Shown: positions 34,091-40,340 of the stretch, in pieces
Position numbering within the stretch: the stretch's first letter is position 1
How the letters are laid out: every line of letters starts with the position of its first letter
Assembly (NCBI RefSeq): GCF_003385455.1
Contig: NZ_QNUF01000037.1
Span: forward strand, 1 to 40,340
Length of the DNA: 40,340 nt
Reading direction: 5' to 3'
Source of the DNA: Chryseobacterium rhizosphaerae
GTDB taxonomy: Bacteria > Bacteroidota > Bacteroidia > Flavobacteriales > Weeksellaceae
The notes under the pieces: generated by a model
What the model saw: the letters and a program-made list of their open reading frames with translations, nothing else
What the model was told of the DNA's origin: nothing
The model's database searches: none
Position numbers and translations under genes: made by a program

Positions 34091-35977
34091 TTAAGAGTTG
34101 CTTACTTCATCCAAAGCTTCTTTCTTATCAATATCCGTTTCTTCCACCACCAGATTTTCCAGGATAAATGTCTGCCTGTCCGGTGTATTTTTTCCCATAT
34201 AAAATTCCAGAAGCTGGTCTATGGTCTGATCTTTCCCAATGACTACAGGCTCTAAGCGGATATCTTTTCCGATGAAATGTTTAAATTCATCCGGAGAGAT
34301 TTCTCCCAGTCCTTTAAATCGGGTAATTTCAGGATTTTTCCCAAGTTCATTTAAAGCTTTTATTCTTTCTGCTTCAGTATAGCAGTATCTTGTTTCCTTT
34401 TTATTTCTCACTCTGAATAACGGGGTCTGCAGAATATACAGGTGGTTATTTTTGATCAGATCAGGAAAAAACTGCAGGAAGAATGTGATCATCAATAAAC
34501 GGATGTGCATCCCATCGACATCGGCATCGGTTGCTATAATTACCTGATTATACCTAAGGTCTTCAAGACTTTCCTCAATATTTAAAGCAGCCTGAAGCAG
34601 GTTGAATTCTTCATTTTCATACACTACTTTTTTGGTTAATCCGTAGCAGTTCAAAGGTTTTCCTTTTAGTGAAAATACAGCCTGCGTTTCCACATCTCTG
34701 GATTTTGTGATGGATCCTGATGCAGAATCACCCTCGGTAATGAATATTTGGCTATCGCCTTTTCTTTCTGCTTTCTGATCGTTATAATGCTGTCTGCAAT
34801 CGCGAAGCTTTTTATTGTGAAGAGACACTTTTTTAGCTCTTTCTCTTGCCAGTTTCTGAATTCCCGAAAGTTCTTTTCTTTCTCTTTCGGAAATCAATAT
34901 CTTTCTCTGGATCGCTTCCGCAATTTCCGGGTTTTTGTGCAGGAAATTGTCAAGCTTGCTTTTCAGGAAATCAATAATAAAGGTTCTTACGGTAGGGCCA
35001 TTGGGTCCCATATCATTAGATCCTAATTTTGTTTTGGTCTGGGATTCAAACACCGGCTCTTCTACATTGATGGAGATAGCAGCAATGATAGATTTCCGGA
35101 TGTCGGAAGCATCAAAATTTTTATTGAAAAATTCACGAATAGTCTTCACATATGCTTCACGAAATGCATTGAGATGCGTTCCTCCCTGAGTCGTATTCTG
35201 TCCGTTTACGAATGAAAAATAAGTTTCCGTCTGAGATTTATCGGAGTGGGTTATTGCTACTTCAATATCCTCGTCCTTCAGATGAACGATAGGATAAAGG
35301 GTATCACTTTCAAGTTCTTCTTCCAATAAGTCCTTCAGACCATTTTCAGAAAAATAGGTTTCACCGTTAAAAAGAATTTTCAGTCCTGGATTCAGATAAG
35401 CATAGTTGCGGAGCATTCTTTCGATGTACTCTTTTCTGTATTTAAAATGCAGGAATATCTCACCATCAGGAATGAATGAGATTTCGGTACCATTTCTGTC
35501 CGAAGTTTCTTTTTCTTCAAAATTTTCCGTGATCATTCCACGGGAAAATTCAGCAACCTTCATTTTTCCGTCACGGAAAGACCGTACTCTGAAATAATCT
35601 GAAAGGGCATTTACGGCTTTGGTACCTACTCCATTCAGTCCGACCGACTTTTTAAACGCCTTACTGTCGTATTTACCACCGGTATTCATTTTGGAAACGG
35701 CATCTACCACTTTTCCCAATGGAATTCCACGGCCAAAGTCACGGATCGTAACTTTACCGTCATCCACTTTTATTTCAATTCTTTTACCGGATCTCATCCT
35801 GAACTCATCAATGGAGTTGTCCAGAATTTCTTTAAGTAAAATATAAATACCATCATCAGCAGAGGACCCATCTCCAAGCTTCCCGATGTACATGCCGGGG
35901 CGCAGACGGATATGTTCCTGCCAATCGAGGGTTCTGATATTATCTTCTGAGTAGGTTGGATTTATTTCTTGTGACAT
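34091..35977 (-). CDS. parE: DNA topoisomerase IV subunit B
   Basis: A 628-residue GHKL ATPase and Toprim protein. Seen in order: RPGMYIG, the Bergerat ATP fold (EILDNSIDEF, then DFGRGIPLG and GLNGVGTKAVNALS), the transducer domain, and the Toprim EGDSASGSITKSRD with DADVDGMHIRLL. The tail (QLLEFYMGKNTPDRQTFILENL) fits ParE rather than GyrB, which is supported by the adjacent parC. I chose MSQEINP at 35977; a longer frame from 35992 adds five residues. Two TAnnTTTG-type boxes (complements of 35990-35997 and 35998-36005) stand just upstream. Confidence 0.93.
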   Translation of the reverse strand: MSQEINPTYSEDNIRTLDWQEHIRLRPGMYIGKLGDGSSADDGIYILLKEILDNSIDEFRMRSGKRIEIKVDDGKVTIRDFGRGIPLGKVVDAVSKMNTGGKYDSKAFKKSVGLNGVGTKAVNALSDYFRVRSFRDGKMKVAEFSRGMITENFEEKETSDRNGTEISFIPDGEIFLHFKYRKEYIERMLRNYAYLNPGLKILFNGETYFSENGLKDLLEEELESDTLYPIVHLKDEDIEVAITHSDKSQTETYFSFVNGQNTTQGGTHLNAFREAYVKTIREFFNKNFDASDIRKSIIAAISINVEEPVFESQTKTKLGSNDMGPNGPTVRTFIIDFLKSKLDNFLHKNPEIAEAIQRKILISERERKELSGIQKLARERAKKVSLHNKKLRDCRQHYNDQKAERKGDSQIFITEGDSASGSITKSRDVETQAVFSLKGKPLNCYGLTKKVVYENEEFNLLQAALNIEESLEDLRYNQVIIATDADVDGMHIRLLMITFFLQFFPDLIKNNHLYILQTPLFRVRNKKETRYCYTEAERIKALNELGKNPEITRFKGLGEISPDEFKHFIGKDIRLEPVVIGKDQTIDQLLEFYMGKNTPDRQTFILENLVVEETDIDKKEALDEVSNS

Positions 35978-35989
35978 ATATGATTTCAG

Positions 35990-36005
35990 CAAACATACAA
36001 AAGTA
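35990..36005 (-). promoter_or_regulatory. Twin TAnnTTTG boxes before parE
   Basis: On the minus strand, TATGTTTG (35990-35997) and TACTTTTG (35998-36005) abut. Either could start the topoisomerase IV transcript; neither has a clear -33 TTG. Confidence 0.5.
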
Positions 36006-36116
36006 CGAAATTGTAGAAAATTATCCGAATTTTTTCAATCTGTTTTTTAGTATTTGTAATCATATTTTGCATTATTATCATCCAAGTCATACCTTTACGT
36101 TATTATTCATGATCAC

Positions 36117-36338
36117 GTGAAAAATATATTTATTTTCCTCATAACTGCTATTTTTTTTTCTTTATCATCAGTATTTTTTGCACAAATCCCCGGATTGGTA
36201 AATTATGGCGAAGAGGAAGGACTGAATAGCTCATATACCTACACATTAAGCCAGGACCTCAACGGTTTCATCTGGATAGGAAGCGATAATGGGCTATTTC
36301 GCTTTGATGGAAAAGAGTTTAAACAGTACAATTTATAG
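36117..36338 (+). pseudogene. Truncated N-terminus of a sensor-propeller (Reg_prop) protein
   Basis: A 73-codon frame from GTG 36117. It has a signal peptide (about 1-22, ending FFAQ) and one propeller blade start, with EEGLNSSYTYTLSQDLNGFIWIGSDNGLFRFDGKEF matching the periplasmic two-component-regulator propeller repeat. Intact relatives run for 700-1400 residues and continue to a membrane helix and kinase or HTH domain. Here a stop at 36336-36338 ends it and no continuation is seen in the next 700 bases. I read it as the leftover 5' end of a deleted sensor gene. Confidence 0.65.
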
Positions 36339-36448
36339 AAAACAAAATCCCTCTTGAAATTCAATTAAGAGAGACTTGTTATATTTAATTTTTAATAATG
36401 ACTAGTGTAAACAAATGTGATTTTTTTCGTCACAATTAGTGTTTTGTT

Positions 36449-36474
36449 AGTCTTCCATGTATTTATGGAAGACT
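36449..36474 (+). terminator. Terminator hairpin AGTCTTCCAT
   Basis: Perfect ten-base arms (36449-36458 and 36465-36474) with a six-base loop, followed by seven T. No intact gene ends just before it. Confidence 0.7.
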
Positions 36475-36644
36475 TTTTTTGTTAAAATATAATAAAGAAA
36501 ACAATTCAAATGTTTAAAAGATTCTATTAAGGAAATTATTACATGTTTTAAATTCACTATTTAGAGAAATATGTTTTTTTGTATTGATATTCCTATTACA
36601 TTTGAAAAGAATTTTTTTATAATAATTATTTGTATTGTCATTTT

Positions 36645-36672
36645 AATAGCCTTCCATAAACAGAAGGCTATT
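36645..36672. terminator. Hairpin AATAGCCTTC
   Basis: Perfect ten-base arms (36645-36654 and 36663-36672) with an eight-base loop and weak T-rich sequence after it. No intact gene ends here. Confidence 0.5.
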
Positions 36673-36959
36673 TCTGTTTTGAGACTATCCAGAAATCCGA
36701 CTTCATACTTTTAAATATATTGGATGTGAAGACTTCAATTGGCTTCTTGGTGAAAAATAAAAAAGGTGACTTTGATTATGCCAGTGTAATGAATTTATTG
36801 AGCCATGAAACCCGTTTTGATGACGTAAGATGGAAGGAAGGTTTAAGGCTCTTAAAACAGAGTTACAGTAATTTTTTAAAGGGTTACCAATATGATTTTG
36901 AAAAACAGAATTCTGAGGGCAAATTTGAGCGTATAGAACTCAATTTTTCGGCCCTGTAG
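36663..36959 (+). pseudogene. Orphan frame without a clear start, unknown family
   Basis: The frame is open from 36660 to the stop at 36957-36959. Candidate starts are TTG 36720 or GTG 36726; there is no ATG at the beginning. The translation (NKKGDFDYASVMNLLSHETR, RWKEGLRLLKQSYSNFLKGY) looks like real protein, about 75-98 residues. It overlaps the hairpin at 36645-36672, suggesting that the upstream part is not coding. It may be a small gene or the end of a broken one; I do not recognise it. Confidence 0.35.
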
Positions 36960-37062
36960 CCCACAAACATATTTTTTCGTTTACCACACCGTCGGAAATA
37001 CTCCGAAATTATTAAAAAAAGAATACCATAAACAAATACAATTATAATGGTTGATTTAAAAT

Positions 37063-37096
37063 AAAATCCCTCTTGGCCAAGCTCAGGAGGGATTTT
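37063..37096. terminator. Bidirectional terminator before the minus-strand island
   Basis: AAAATCCCTC (37063-37072) pairs with GAGGGATTTT (37087-37096), with T on both outer sides. It ends the minus-strand gene at 37112. Confidence 0.8.
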
Positions 37097-37111
37097 TTAA
37101 TCATTTAAGCT

Positions 37112-37792
37112 CTATTTATAGAGTTCTTTGTTTATTCTGTAATTTTCCAAAATATCCAATCCTGAAGACGTCAATTCCAAGGGTATTTTGAAGCATTTTG
37201 TGTCTTTATCATAGATCACAGATTTTTTATTTTCCCTGAATATAGTAGATAACTCAATCATTTTCAAAGAAGCTTCCGGGAATTTCACTTCGGTCTGATC
37301 GAATATCGCAAGAACTGTTTTCTTTCCAATGATACTATTCATTCTTTCGAGTTTCATTAGTTCATGATATCTTATGTAGAAATAAGATCTGTTTTTACTT
37401 GTATAAAAAGACAGACATTTCACTTCAACTTCAATATCCTTACAATTTTTAATAACATAATCAGCTCGTTTTACCGTAAAGGAATCGATGATGTTATAAT
37501 CTGAAAAACTCTCACTATCCTGAGGAACTAGTTCTACAATGAATTTTTGTTTTCTTGCCTCCTCTTTGAATATTGCCTGGGCCAGAAGTCCATTTCTGAA
37601 TTTCTCATGACATAAGTTTTTATATTCATCAGAATCTCTAAGATAGAAGGGAGCGGAATCCAGAGAACCAGCCACTATAAGAGCATCATTAACCTCGCCT
37701 TCAATATGGTATATCAAATCTTCTAACTTTTCTACATAGGCAGAGAAAGGATTGCTTGTTTTATCTTCGTTATTTATCAAATAGTATCCCAT
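37112..37792 (-). CDS. Unknown protein with a possible PD-(D/E)XK nuclease core
   Basis: A 226-residue cytoplasmic protein. The middle segment reads KRADYVIKNCKDIEVEVKCLSF: D111, then E123-V-K125, followed by a helix with YFYIRYHELMKLERM and the strand TVLAIFDQ. This order (D, about 12 residues, ExK, helix, strand) fits the core of PD-(D/E)XK nucleases and resolvases. The N-terminal third is helical and acidic. It is 97 bases downstream of an XRE regulator and close to an RHS toxin. The nuclease reading is inferred from pattern alone; no family recognised. Confidence 0.6.
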   Translation of the reverse strand: MGYYLINNEDKTSNPFSAYVEKLEDLIYHIEGEVNDALIVAGSLDSAPFYLRDSDEYKNLCHEKFRNGLLAQAIFKEEARKQKFIVELVPQDSESFSDYNIIDSFTVKRADYVIKNCKDIEVEVKCLSFYTSKNRSYFYIRYHELMKLERMNSIIGKKTVLAIFDQTEVKFPEASLKMIELSTIFRENKKSVIYDKDTKCFKIPLELTSSGLDILENYRINKELYK

Positions 37793-37889
37793 AATTATCT
37801 GATTTATACCAAATATAATAATAAATCACAAATAAAGGAAACACTTTTTATTTATTCTAAAGGAAGGATATTAAAAAATAGCATCGTGT

Positions 37890-38243
37890 TCAGATGCTAT
37901 TTATATCTTTTGTTAGCAGATGCTTAATCTCTTCTTTTAATTCCTGATTTTGTTTCTCTAATAAGATAATGTACTTCTGAAGTTTTTCTATGATCAAATC
38001 TTTACGAAGTGATCTTTTTTTAGAGACAGAAATAAAATTCCCTTTATGGTCTCTAACTTCTTTTATGTCTTCAACACAAACACCTAATGCGGCGGCCAGC
38101 TTTTCCCATTCACTATCATATATTTTCACCAATCCTCTCTCTTTTCTGGAATAGTTGGATACATCAGTAGGCAAAATATCCGCTAACTCCTTTTGAGTTA
38201 CATTCTTTTGTTTCCTGACAATCTCTAGTTTTGTAGGGGCCAT
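37890..38243 (-). CDS. XRE-type helix-turn-helix regulator with C-terminal coiled coil
   Basis: A 117-residue protein. The HTH (about 5-62) has VRKQKNVTQKELADILPTDVSNYSRKERG and WEKLAAALGVCVEDIKE, a classical XRE motif. The tail (about 82-112) is a Leu/Glu/Lys coiled coil that would mediate dimerisation. A TAnnTTTG box (complement of 38317-38324) and an AT-rich inverted repeat (AATAATAT at 38276-38283 with ATATTATT at 38295-38302) lie upstream, so autoregulation is likely. It may control the unknown gene downstream. Confidence 0.85.
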   Translation of the reverse strand: MAPTKLEIVRKQKNVTQKELADILPTDVSNYSRKERGLVKIYDSEWEKLAAALGVCVEDIKEVRDHKGNFISVSKKRSLRKDLIIEKLQKYIILLEKQNQELKEEIKHLLTKDINSI

Positions 38244-38275
38244 AATTATATGAGTTTAATTAAACACCATATTGG

Positions 38276-38324
38276 AATAATATACTATTCATCAATATTA
38301 TTTAGGATAAAGAAAACAAAAGTA
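38276..38324 (-). promoter_or_regulatory. Promoter box and inverted repeat before the XRE gene
   Basis: TACTTTTG (complement of 38317-38324) is a perfect -7 box. The inverted repeat AATAATAT/ATATTATT (38276-38283, 38295-38302) sits just downstream of it, a place where XRE repressors often bind. Confidence 0.4.
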
Positions 38325-38338
38325 GGAATACTCCTACT
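38321..38338 (-). terminator. Terminator of the toxin-immunity transcript
   Basis: AGTAGGA (38321-38327) and TCCTACT (38332-38338) pair, and the minus strand runs on into TTTGTTTTC. It overlaps the -7 box of the next gene, so the two signals share bases. Confidence 0.6.
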
Positions 38339-38355
38339 CTTGCTTCTTTTAAAAA

Positions 38356-39315
38356 TTATTCTTCAGGATCAAAGGATTCTTCAATAAACCTTATATATTC
38401 CTTTGTTGTCTGATAAAGCATATCATAATAATAATAGGCATGACGTTTATAATCGTCTTCAAACTTATTAGTATTATACAATCTTACCGTACCGTCCTCT
38501 AAAAACTCTTTCCTTGTACCATCATCTGTCACGGTTTCAATATCACTGACATCATATCTTGTTTTAGACCCAAAAAACCATAAAAATGAAAAAGCAGGAG
38601 GATCAAAATGTGGATGTACAAACCTTTCAAAAATAACCACTTTGGTTATCTTTTTTGCCTCAAGCTTTTCAAATATAATTAGTTTGTATCCCGGTTCTTC
38701 CCACCATCCTTTCCTGAAATTAATTTTACATGACTGATAATCCGTTTCAATTCCTATAAAATATTTCCCTTTAAAAGGTCTGTATTTAATAATAGTTTTT
38801 CCAGAAACAATTTTTTCAGAAAATTCTGCAAACTTTAAGTCTAATAAAGCTTGATAATACAGTATCCATCCTTTTACATTAAAGAAAGGCCCATTTATTA
38901 GTACATTATAAAGCTTCTTTTCATCAACTATTTTGTCTTCAAAACTGTTGAATTGGCTTATTTTATGGTAGGCTTCTTCCTCTTTGGGGCTCGCCCAAAA
39001 TATTTCCTTTGAAAAGTTTTCTTTTTCGGACATTTTACGCCCTAATAGTGTAATAGTTTGATGTGTGTGATCGCTAAAACCAGTGAGCGTATTTTTAAAT
39101 TCAACCGTATTGTAGTCAATAAAAAACTTTAGATGAGATAATCTCTCTTTTAGAAGTTCAATATGATCATTCAAATCACCATATTTTATTCTGGGATCTA
39201 AAATTTCTAAGAATAGACTACTTCTTAAACCTGTATTTTGATTTTTAAGAATGTATTGCAGCGTTTGATCTGCAAGCCTTTTTTCATCTAATTCTATATG
39301 TGCGAATTCGTTCAT
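38356..39315 (-). CDS. Probable immunity protein for the adjacent RHS toxin
   Basis: A 319-residue soluble protein with no signal peptide. No family was recognised. The sequence is acidic and aromatic, with a WWEEPGYKLIIFEKLE segment and a C-terminal YYYYDMLYQTTKEYIRF. It starts 10 bases after the stop of the RHS gene and runs in the same direction, the standard position of an immunity gene. It is long for an immunity protein (usual 100-200 residues), so it may have two domains or be a different accessory. The role is inferred from position alone. Confidence 0.6.
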   Translation of the reverse strand: MNEFAHIELDEKRLADQTLQYILKNQNTGLRSSLFLEILDPRIKYGDLNDHIELLKERLSHLKFFIDYNTVEFKNTLTGFSDHTHQTITLLGRKMSEKENFSKEIFWASPKEEEAYHKISQFNSFEDKIVDEKKLYNVLINGPFFNVKGWILYYQALLDLKFAEFSEKIVSGKTIIKYRPFKGKYFIGIETDYQSCKINFRKGWWEEPGYKLIIFEKLEAKKITKVVIFERFVHPHFDPPAFSFLWFFGSKTRYDVSDIETVTDDGTRKEFLEDGTVRLYNTNKFEDDYKRHAYYYYDMLYQTTKEYIRFIEESFDPEE

Positions 39316-39325
39316 AAATTTATTT

Positions 39326-40340
39326 TTAATTAGGAATTAACCTTACTGCAATATTTAAAATTAACAAGGCCACAGCTAAACCAGTTCCCATTTGATTAAC
39401 TGTTTGAGGTTGATTCTGTTTTACCGGATCTCTCTGACGATTTTGGCAGTTTATACAATTATAATAAATCATACCATCAGTTCCAATAGGAACAGTATAG
39501 TTAAATTGATAACCTGTTTTAAAATCGGTTGCTATCCTTCCATTTATAGGAGGAATTGGAGCTCCCTGAGATGATCCCACATAAAACTTCTCGTGTTTGA
39601 GCATCGTAAGGGCATCAGCATATACCTGATTTTGATATTTTCCTCTCATTGAAAGTGATGTCTCCATAAAATGTCTCATTGGTTTGAGCTCCCATACTGC
39701 ATTTGTCCCATTATTCATATAATACAAATCTGGTCGTAGCTTAAGATCCCACTTCCAGATCTTTTGGAGATCTTCTGGAAACCAATCCTTTTGCAGTCTA
39801 GGTACTGTTTTAAAATAATCAGACATCGCCCTATGGGCATAAAGCCCTATCATTTGCGGTGTTAAATCATCTATTCCAGAGCCTGCATCATTATAGCCAG
39901 GAGAAATAATATACTTAGAGGCAGCCATATCTGTAGACGTCATTCTATTTTCAAATAAAGTCCCCGTATAGCTTAATCCTGCCATAGCTCCTCCTAAGAA
40001 ATTAGACCCGTTAAATGCGGAGTTTAACCCTCCGGAAACAATTCCCGGTAAAAAGCTTTTAATGGCTCCCGGATTACTGGTTATATTTCCTAATGCCCCG
40101 GAAATAGCCGCTCCGCCTATAGCTCCACCCAGTACCGCGCTCCAGGAGCTTTCCCAGTTCCATTTTCCGGGATTCCATGAGCCATTGGCCTGAACCCCTG
40201 CTAAATATCCACCTACCATAGCTCCAATAAGCCACGGTAAAAACTCTCCGCTTGGATCATTATACATCAGTGGATTATTCATCACATACCCATACTTATT
40301 ATAGTTTTGGGTATTCATAGGATCCTGTATATTTTCATCA
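39326..40340 (-). CDS. C-terminal part of an RHS protein with a nuclease-like toxin tip (partial)
   Basis: The frame is open to the right edge, so the start and most of the RHS barrel are outside. The visible part begins DENIQDPMNTQNYNKYGYVM, followed by NNPLMYNDPSGEF, the hallmark of the RHS core end, after which toxin tips are swapped. A Gly/Ala-rich hydrophobic stretch (about 30-115 counting from the in-frame Met at 40318) leads to the tip. There, HRAMSDYFK, RPD197, the strand VWE210-L-K212-P and Q231 form a PD-(D/E)XK-like active-site pattern, so a DNase is likely. A final hydrophobic helix (GTGLAVALLILNIAVRLI) is unusual. The likely immunity gene follows by 10 bases. Confidence 0.85.
   Translation of the reverse strand, partial: DENIQDPMNTQNYNKYGYVMNNPLMYNDPSGEFLPWLIGAMVGGYLAGVQANGSWNPGKWNWESSWSAVLGGAIGGAAISGALGNITSNPGAIKSFLPGIVSGGLNSAFNGSNFLGGAMAGLSYTGTLFENRMTSTDMAASKYIISPGYNDAGSGIDDLTPQMIGLYAHRAMSDYFKTVPRLQKDWFPEDLQKIWKWDLKLRPDLYYMNNGTNAVWELKPMRHFMETSLSMRGKYQNQVYADALTMLKHEKFYVGSSQGAPIPPINGRIATDFKTGYQFNYTVPIGTDGMIYYNCINCQNRQRDPVKQNQPQTVNQMGTGLAVALLILNIAVRLIPN

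Larger units (their letters stand above)
36339..37111. other. AT-rich decayed region with terminators and an orphan frame
   Basis: About 770 bases between the truncated sensor and the minus-strand island. It has two terminator-like hairpins (36449-36474 and 36645-36672), one frame without a good start (36663-36959) and a bidirectional terminator (37063-37096). The word AAAATCCCTCTTG occurs at 36345 and again at 37063. The mixture looks like the scar of past deletion or insertion events. Confidence 0.5.

Noticed and set aside
36339..37111. Insertion sequence remnant
   Set aside because: No transposase motif or terminal inverted repeat pair could be found; the hairpins look like terminators.

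Overview
The window looks like chromosomal DNA of a flavobacterium close to Chryseobacterium. It is AT-rich, its promoters fit the Bacteroidota pattern (TTG, about 19 bases, TAnnTTTG), and it carries several gene families typical of that group: two GLPGLI proteins, a secreted TPR sensor fused to an AraC domain, a secreted protein beginning QVGINT, an M56/BlaI pair and an RHS protein with a polymorphic C-terminal toxin. No prophage, insertion sequence, CRISPR array or rRNA is visible.

Layout. 1-147: start of a secreted protein running off the left edge. 415-4706: a membrane TPR/AraC sensor-regulator facing a 56-residue double-glycine peptide precursor (2334-2504), which is followed after 12 bases by a secreted S9 prolyl-oligopeptidase. 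No peptide-modifying enzyme is in view, so this looks like an orphan RiPP or signal-peptide cassette and is the least ordinary part of the window. 4840-9065 (minus): a PBP4 carboxypeptidase with a histidine kinase, and peptidase E with an unknown Cys-rich protein. 9260-11458: a secreted TPR protein, a DUF1905/YdeI-like protein and fructose-6-phosphate aldolase. 11528-16322 (minus): GLPGLI, acetyltransferase, GLPGLI, then an M56 peptidase behind a BlaI repressor with a clear operator. 16657-19368: a small secreted protein, a possible small RNA, a GNAT acetyltransferase, a 2OG-Fe oxygenase and an Ada-like zinc protein.

19559-20076: five identical initiator tRNA genes in tandem on the minus strand, with one promoter, one terminator and spacers whose small hairpins covary. 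20178-24221 (plus): YciO/Sua5 protein, YaaA, PrmC, serine hydrolase lipoprotein, DUF4180 protein. 24222-25001: long AT-rich gap with a promoter and long leader for two secreted proteins, one an L-type lectin. 27182-30276 (minus): two SDR enzymes and a membrane AraC regulator. 30308-35977 (minus): topoisomerase IV run parE, small membrane protein, parC, then a rhomboid protease. 36117-37111: decayed DNA with a truncated sensor-propeller gene and an orphan reading frame. 37112-40340 (minus): C-terminal end of an RHS protein with a PD-(D/E)XK-like toxin tip, its likely immunity gene, an XRE regulator and a second possible PD-(D/E)XK protein.

Starts were moved inward from the longest frame for BlaI, the GNAT protein, the oxygenase, the YciO protein, YaaA and ParE, using promoter motifs, ribosome-binding sequence or family length. 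All functions are read from motifs by eye; no database search was possible.
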